Made by a program: the position numbers and the translations under genes. Shown here in pieces: positions 7,463 to 10,575 of a stretch of DNA of 10,575 nucleotides. The number at the start of each line of letters is the position of its first letter. The stretch's first letter is position 1. Origin of the DNA: Euperipatoides rowelli (Eukaryota > Onychophora > Udeonychophora > Euonychophora > Peripatopsidae); NCBI GenBank assembly GCA_003024985.2, contig PXIH01S0059540.1; one strand, given 5' to 3'. The notes beneath the pieces were generated by a model. It made no database searches. It worked only from the letters and a program-made list of their open reading frames with translations, and was not told the origin of the DNA.

Positions 7463-7479
7463 GTGCCACGGAGTGGCAC
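7463..7479. repeat. perfect 7-bp-stem hairpin
   Basis: GTGCCAC, loop GGA, GTGGCAC. A GC-rich stem in A+T-rich intron. No T tract follows in the manner of a terminator, and terminators of that type are not expected in this context. Confidence 0.65.
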
Positions 7480-8425
7480 AAATTTACTCTTAATATTTAT
7501 ACCCTGGATACTTCTTGACATAGAATATGAGAGAGATTAAATGTACTAGGTCCATTGACAAATGATTCTAATTTTTTTAATAACTTTAAATTAATGATTT
7601 TAATAATTTAAGTGAAATTTGATTTAAGATTCCAAATTTTATCCTATGCATGATATACAGTAAAATAGTGCGATCCCATATGTACTTAGGATTTAATTGA
7701 CAACTGATTGAGGTTTAAAATAATCAGACTCAAAGCATCAGGGATAGTGTGAAGTCATTCAGCAAGATATGTAATTATCCAATGAAGTACTGTACAGCTA
7801 TAGTTAAAAAATACCATCATTCTTCTTTTACAAGCCAACTTTTCTAGGCTAAGATAAAAAAGATATAGTTAATAGTGCTTAGTGACACTTAACATATTTT
7901 ACTATTAAAAGAGTTTTCTTTTTTAAATTGAGATAGTAAACAAAGAGATTGAAGCTTTTTTCTTTTTTAAGTATAAATTAGCATTCTAAATGAAGTAAAG
8001 ATTTCAGCTAAACACATTCTATTTTATAAAATTATTATACTATACATTACATTTATGCTCTTTTATCATCAGAATGCCAAGCAATCATTGAAGTGAGATT
8101 TTATGAATCATTGGCTGATTATATGCTATCTTTAGAAAAACAAAATAAAATGAAAACCAATTTTTTTTTTAAAGATTTATATTTAAAAAAATAAAAAAAC
8201 TTAAAATTAATACTATTTTTACATACAGTAGGTAATATTTACAATAAGTATTGTATTGATTTAAAAAAAAAATTGTATTGTATATTATATGTTTACAATA
8301 AATATCTGATTTTTAAAAATGTACTTTTTTTTTTTAAATAATTAACTGAAATTGGTTAACACACAATAATTTCAATAATTGTCTGGTCTCTTAAATTTCC
8401 TTATAACCAAGTTCAACTCTATTAG

Positions 8426-8683
8426 ATACAGAAGAGAAAGAAGAATGGAGTAAGAGTCGAGTTGAGAGGAACAGCCACCAGAATAATAAGACATACTGTA
8501 GTACCTAATAGGAAGAAAGTTTTACTGTATATAGGGAGAGAGACGGAAACTTATAATATCCATTTAACCATGTATTTCATAAGTTCATTCTCCAGATTAA
8601 CGGCAGGCAAACTTATTGTTTTAAGTCTTGGACTTTCTTTGGGATTCAAAAGTCAAATGGAGACTGAATTTATTTGGGGATAG
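8426..8683 (+). other. unrecognised 85-codon open frame, possible repeat-derived fragment
   Basis: The frame opens after a TAG stop at 8423-8425 and stops at TAG 8684-8686. It has no ATG near its beginning; the first in-frame ATG is deep in the frame. The peptide runs RGTATRIIRHTVVPNRKK, then VLLYIGRETETYNIHLTMY, FSRLTAGKLIVLSLGLSLGF and METEFIWG. The region is visibly less A+T-rich than its surroundings and purine-rich on this strand. It has no splice sites that would tie it to a gene and is opposite in strand to TPR. I do not recognise the product. It may be a fragment of a transposon or processed sequence, or chance. Confidence 0.25.
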
Positions 8684-9649
8684 CAGGGAGATGGAGGGAA
8701 TATTTTTTTAACAAATATTTAGAAAATAAACCTGCATTCCACATATATTTTATACTTCATGTTTTTTAAGCCAATTAGAAAGTTAGTTTACTATTCCATA
8801 TTTATAATTAACGTACATTAATATGAAGTTTGTAAATAGCTAAAACTGGATATTTTAAAAAATTGAAATATAACTTTTTTTTATGAAAAATTAATTGGTT
8901 TAGATATGAAATAACTCTGACCTAGTAGTATGTGATTTTGATAGCACAATGTTCTTTTAACTAATTTTGCTTTTCAAAATAAGCAATAATTATCATTAGT
9001 ATAATATTAACTAATCTTTTCCTGAATGCACAATGAAGAGGTACTACTAGAGCTAGTTTTTTTTAAGTGGCCAAAGGAAAACATTGGCAGATAAACTTAA
9101 AATTTAGTAGCCTAATATTTTATCTTTATATGTTCATTATCTGATTTTGCAATAATTTTCTAATGCCATCTATTTATTAGTATGGTATTAAATTGTTTAT
9201 TATAATTTGTGTAGAAAAACGAGGACAGTTAGTAAAAAAAATGAATATTAAACAATCAATACTTAAAGACATCTATAAATGGACCATTTTTTGTAAAAAT
9301 TTAATACACACCAACAATAAAAAAAAGAGAACAGTATAAAGTGTAAATGTATAATAAAAAGTAAATTTATCAAAATAATTTTAACTATTTTATAGGAGCT
9401 AAATGGGTAAAATATATATGTTTTCAAATTTTCTGAAGCAAATCCACACAAAAGTAGAAAAACTATACAATATATGCGGTAATAAATTCATTGATAAATC
9501 TTCCCAACAAGACAATACTCTGGCTACAAATTGTATTATTTACCTTTATTTCTACCAACATTAAACTAAGTTCATGTTTGAAAATGTAAAATAAGAATGC
9601 ACAAATATACACATACATTTTTATTCTATTTTAGTTTAAGGCAAGCGTT

Positions 9650-9705
9650 CGGTCAAAAAAATGAAAAAAAAATGTATAAATTTTTACAAATTACATTTTT
9701 GACCG
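9650..9705. repeat. inverted repeat CGGTCAAAAA / TTTTTGACCG
   Basis: Perfect 10-bp arms at 9650-9659 and 9696-9705 enclose 36 bp that also contain a partial AATGTA/TACATT dyad. It could form a hairpin or be the remnant of a short fold-back element. Confidence 0.6.
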
Positions 9706-9977
9706 ATTAATATTTAATAAAGATTTAAAAATGTAATAAATCCATTTTTTGTTCTTAGATTAAAAAAATGACAAAAAAAAATCAATTTTACTGACTACAC
9801 ATTGCTTTAAATCTCCTCAAAAGTTAAAAAAAAAAAGCTCATTTTTATCGTTACTTTTGACAATATTACAGTATATATGCCAAAGCCATGTTTGTTTGGT
9901 GATCTTTGGTCTCGTTTGAAAGATAATCTCATTGAGAATCTATCAAGAATGTTATCACGAGAAAAATAAATTTCTAA

Positions 9978-10211
9978 CCAATAAAATGAAAGAATAGTAA
10001 AGCTCTTTGTTTAAAAAAATCACTGCAAAATTATGTTAAAATATTTGATTGGCCAAAGCAATCACATGATATTCCAGTCAATAAATATTCAGCTTGCTTA
10101 GGTGAAGCCACACCTTTCAAGCTCTCTGATTGGTCATTATAAAAGCTGACATTTTAATTAAAATTCCTAGTTGAAAGGTCATGATTTCAAGCTTCCTGAT
10201 TGGTTAATTGG
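9978..10211. promoter_or_regulatory. cluster of CCAAT motifs with a 70-bp-spaced repeat
   Basis: CCAAT occurs at 9978-9982 on the plus strand and at 10048-10052, 10129-10133, 10199-10203 and 10207-10211 on the minus strand. Two of them lie in a direct repeat, TTTCAAGCTCTCTGATTGGT (10115-10134) and TTTCAAGCTTCCTGATTGGT (10185-10204), 18 of 20 identical at an exact 70-bp interval. CACATG follows at 10063 and 10219. CCAATCAG is a good match to the NF-Y consensus. This could be an intronic regulatory element or a degenerate tandem or transposon repeat; there is no proof of function. Confidence 0.35.
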
Positions 10212-10575
10212 CAAAGATCACATGTTTATAAATCTCTAGAAGTAAAGAATTAGAAAATTATTTAGTAGTCTGAAATAGAAAAAAAATAAATAAGGCAAAA
10301 AGTCTTGAAGATTTAAAAAGAAATGAAAAGTTACCGCATTTAAAATTTTTTAAATGATAAATTAATTAAATAAAATCTACTGTGAACTTTAACGTCAATT
10401 TCTGACAATTGCGTTTTTTTTTCCTATCAACAAACTGGGGGAAACAATATTAAAAAAGTATAACAATTAGAGTGATAAAATTTTGTAGACTTACTATATA
10501 CAGTAGATATCTGAGAATGCAAATAGGGAAAGAAAAGGTTCTACATCAAATATTTATAAATTTATGAATAAATTA

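Larger units (their letters stand above)
7312..10575 (-). other. TPR intron, incomplete (at least 3,264 nt)
   Basis: The acceptor TTCTAG ends at 7312; the donor lies beyond the window. No minus-strand segment here combines an open frame of the required end phase with both splice sites and TPR-like sequence. The intron holds a hairpin at 7463-7479, very A+T-rich DNA with T and A runs at about 8160-8340, an open frame on the plus strand at 8426-8683, an inverted repeat at 9650-9705 and a CCAAT cluster at 9978-10211. An alternative would be an exon too diverged to see. Confidence 0.65.

Noticed and set aside
8160-8345. Repeated TTTACAATAA words and long A/T runs as a tandem repeat or matrix-attachment site
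   Set aside because: The similarity is limited to short A/T-rich words that are expected in this composition.
9263-9451. 62-codon minus-strand frame rich in F, I, Y and L
   Set aside because: The apparent hydrophobicity follows from T-rich sequence. No splice context and no TPR similarity.
9551-9572. Possible 22-nt TPR microexon before donor AAG/GTAAAT
   Set aside because: The phase would fit, but the encoded residues include glycine and asparagine unlike the coiled coil, and the acceptor lacks a pyrimidine tract.
1-10575. Bacterial-type features (operons, Shine-Dalgarno sites, CRISPR, terminators)
   Set aside because: The window has spliced exons with GT-AG introns and animal-type transposons; there are no long uninterrupted genes or regularly spaced repeat-spacer units.

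Overview
The window is A+T-rich animal genomic DNA (about three quarters A+T, judged by eye) with a spliced, intron-rich gene, decayed transposable elements and no bacterial features. On the minus strand lie five internal exons of one gene. Joined in the order 7311-7217, 5301-5247, 5173-5076, 4826-4692 and 1476-1402, they give 458 nt with compatible splice phases and 152 complete codons of coiled-coil sequence. This matches the middle of nucleoprotein TPR (nuclear pore basket) as I remember the vertebrate protein. Several short blocks are near-identical, for example KYEQELMQHASAVQAL here against KYERELMLHAADVEAL in vertebrates. The organism is probably an invertebrate metazoan with a compositionally A+T-rich genome. 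The sequence alone does not fix the species.

Layout from low to high coordinates. 1-1401 is the start (in + coordinates) of the intron 3' of the last visible exon and holds a 283-bp fold-back element at 571-853. 1402-1476 is the last visible exon. 1477-4691 is a 3.2-kb intron filled largely with mobile DNA: a hAT-like non-autonomous element (1718-3614, flanked by TTACGGTA) that carries a second hAT-like element (2551-3429) nested inside it, then a frameshifted non-LTR reverse transcriptase remnant (about 3852-4409, minus strand), then a non-LTR-type 3' tail (about 4433-4600, minus strand). 4692-5301 holds three closely spaced exons separated by introns of 249 and 73 nt. 5302-7216 is a 1.9-kb intron with minor palindromes and one short open segment. 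7217-7311 is the first visible exon. 7312-10575 is intron with no further TPR exon that I can find; it contains an unrecognised 87-codon open frame on the plus strand and a cluster of CCAAT motifs with a 70-bp-spaced repeat.

The only functional gene I can support is the TPR segment. Everything else is intron content: relics of DNA transposons and retrotransposons, inverted repeats, simple repeats and one over-represented word, TACAGTA. I did not find a new multi-gene system. The most noteworthy structures are the nested pair of hAT-like elements with readable target-site duplications, the unclassified fold-back element, and the TACAGTA enrichment.
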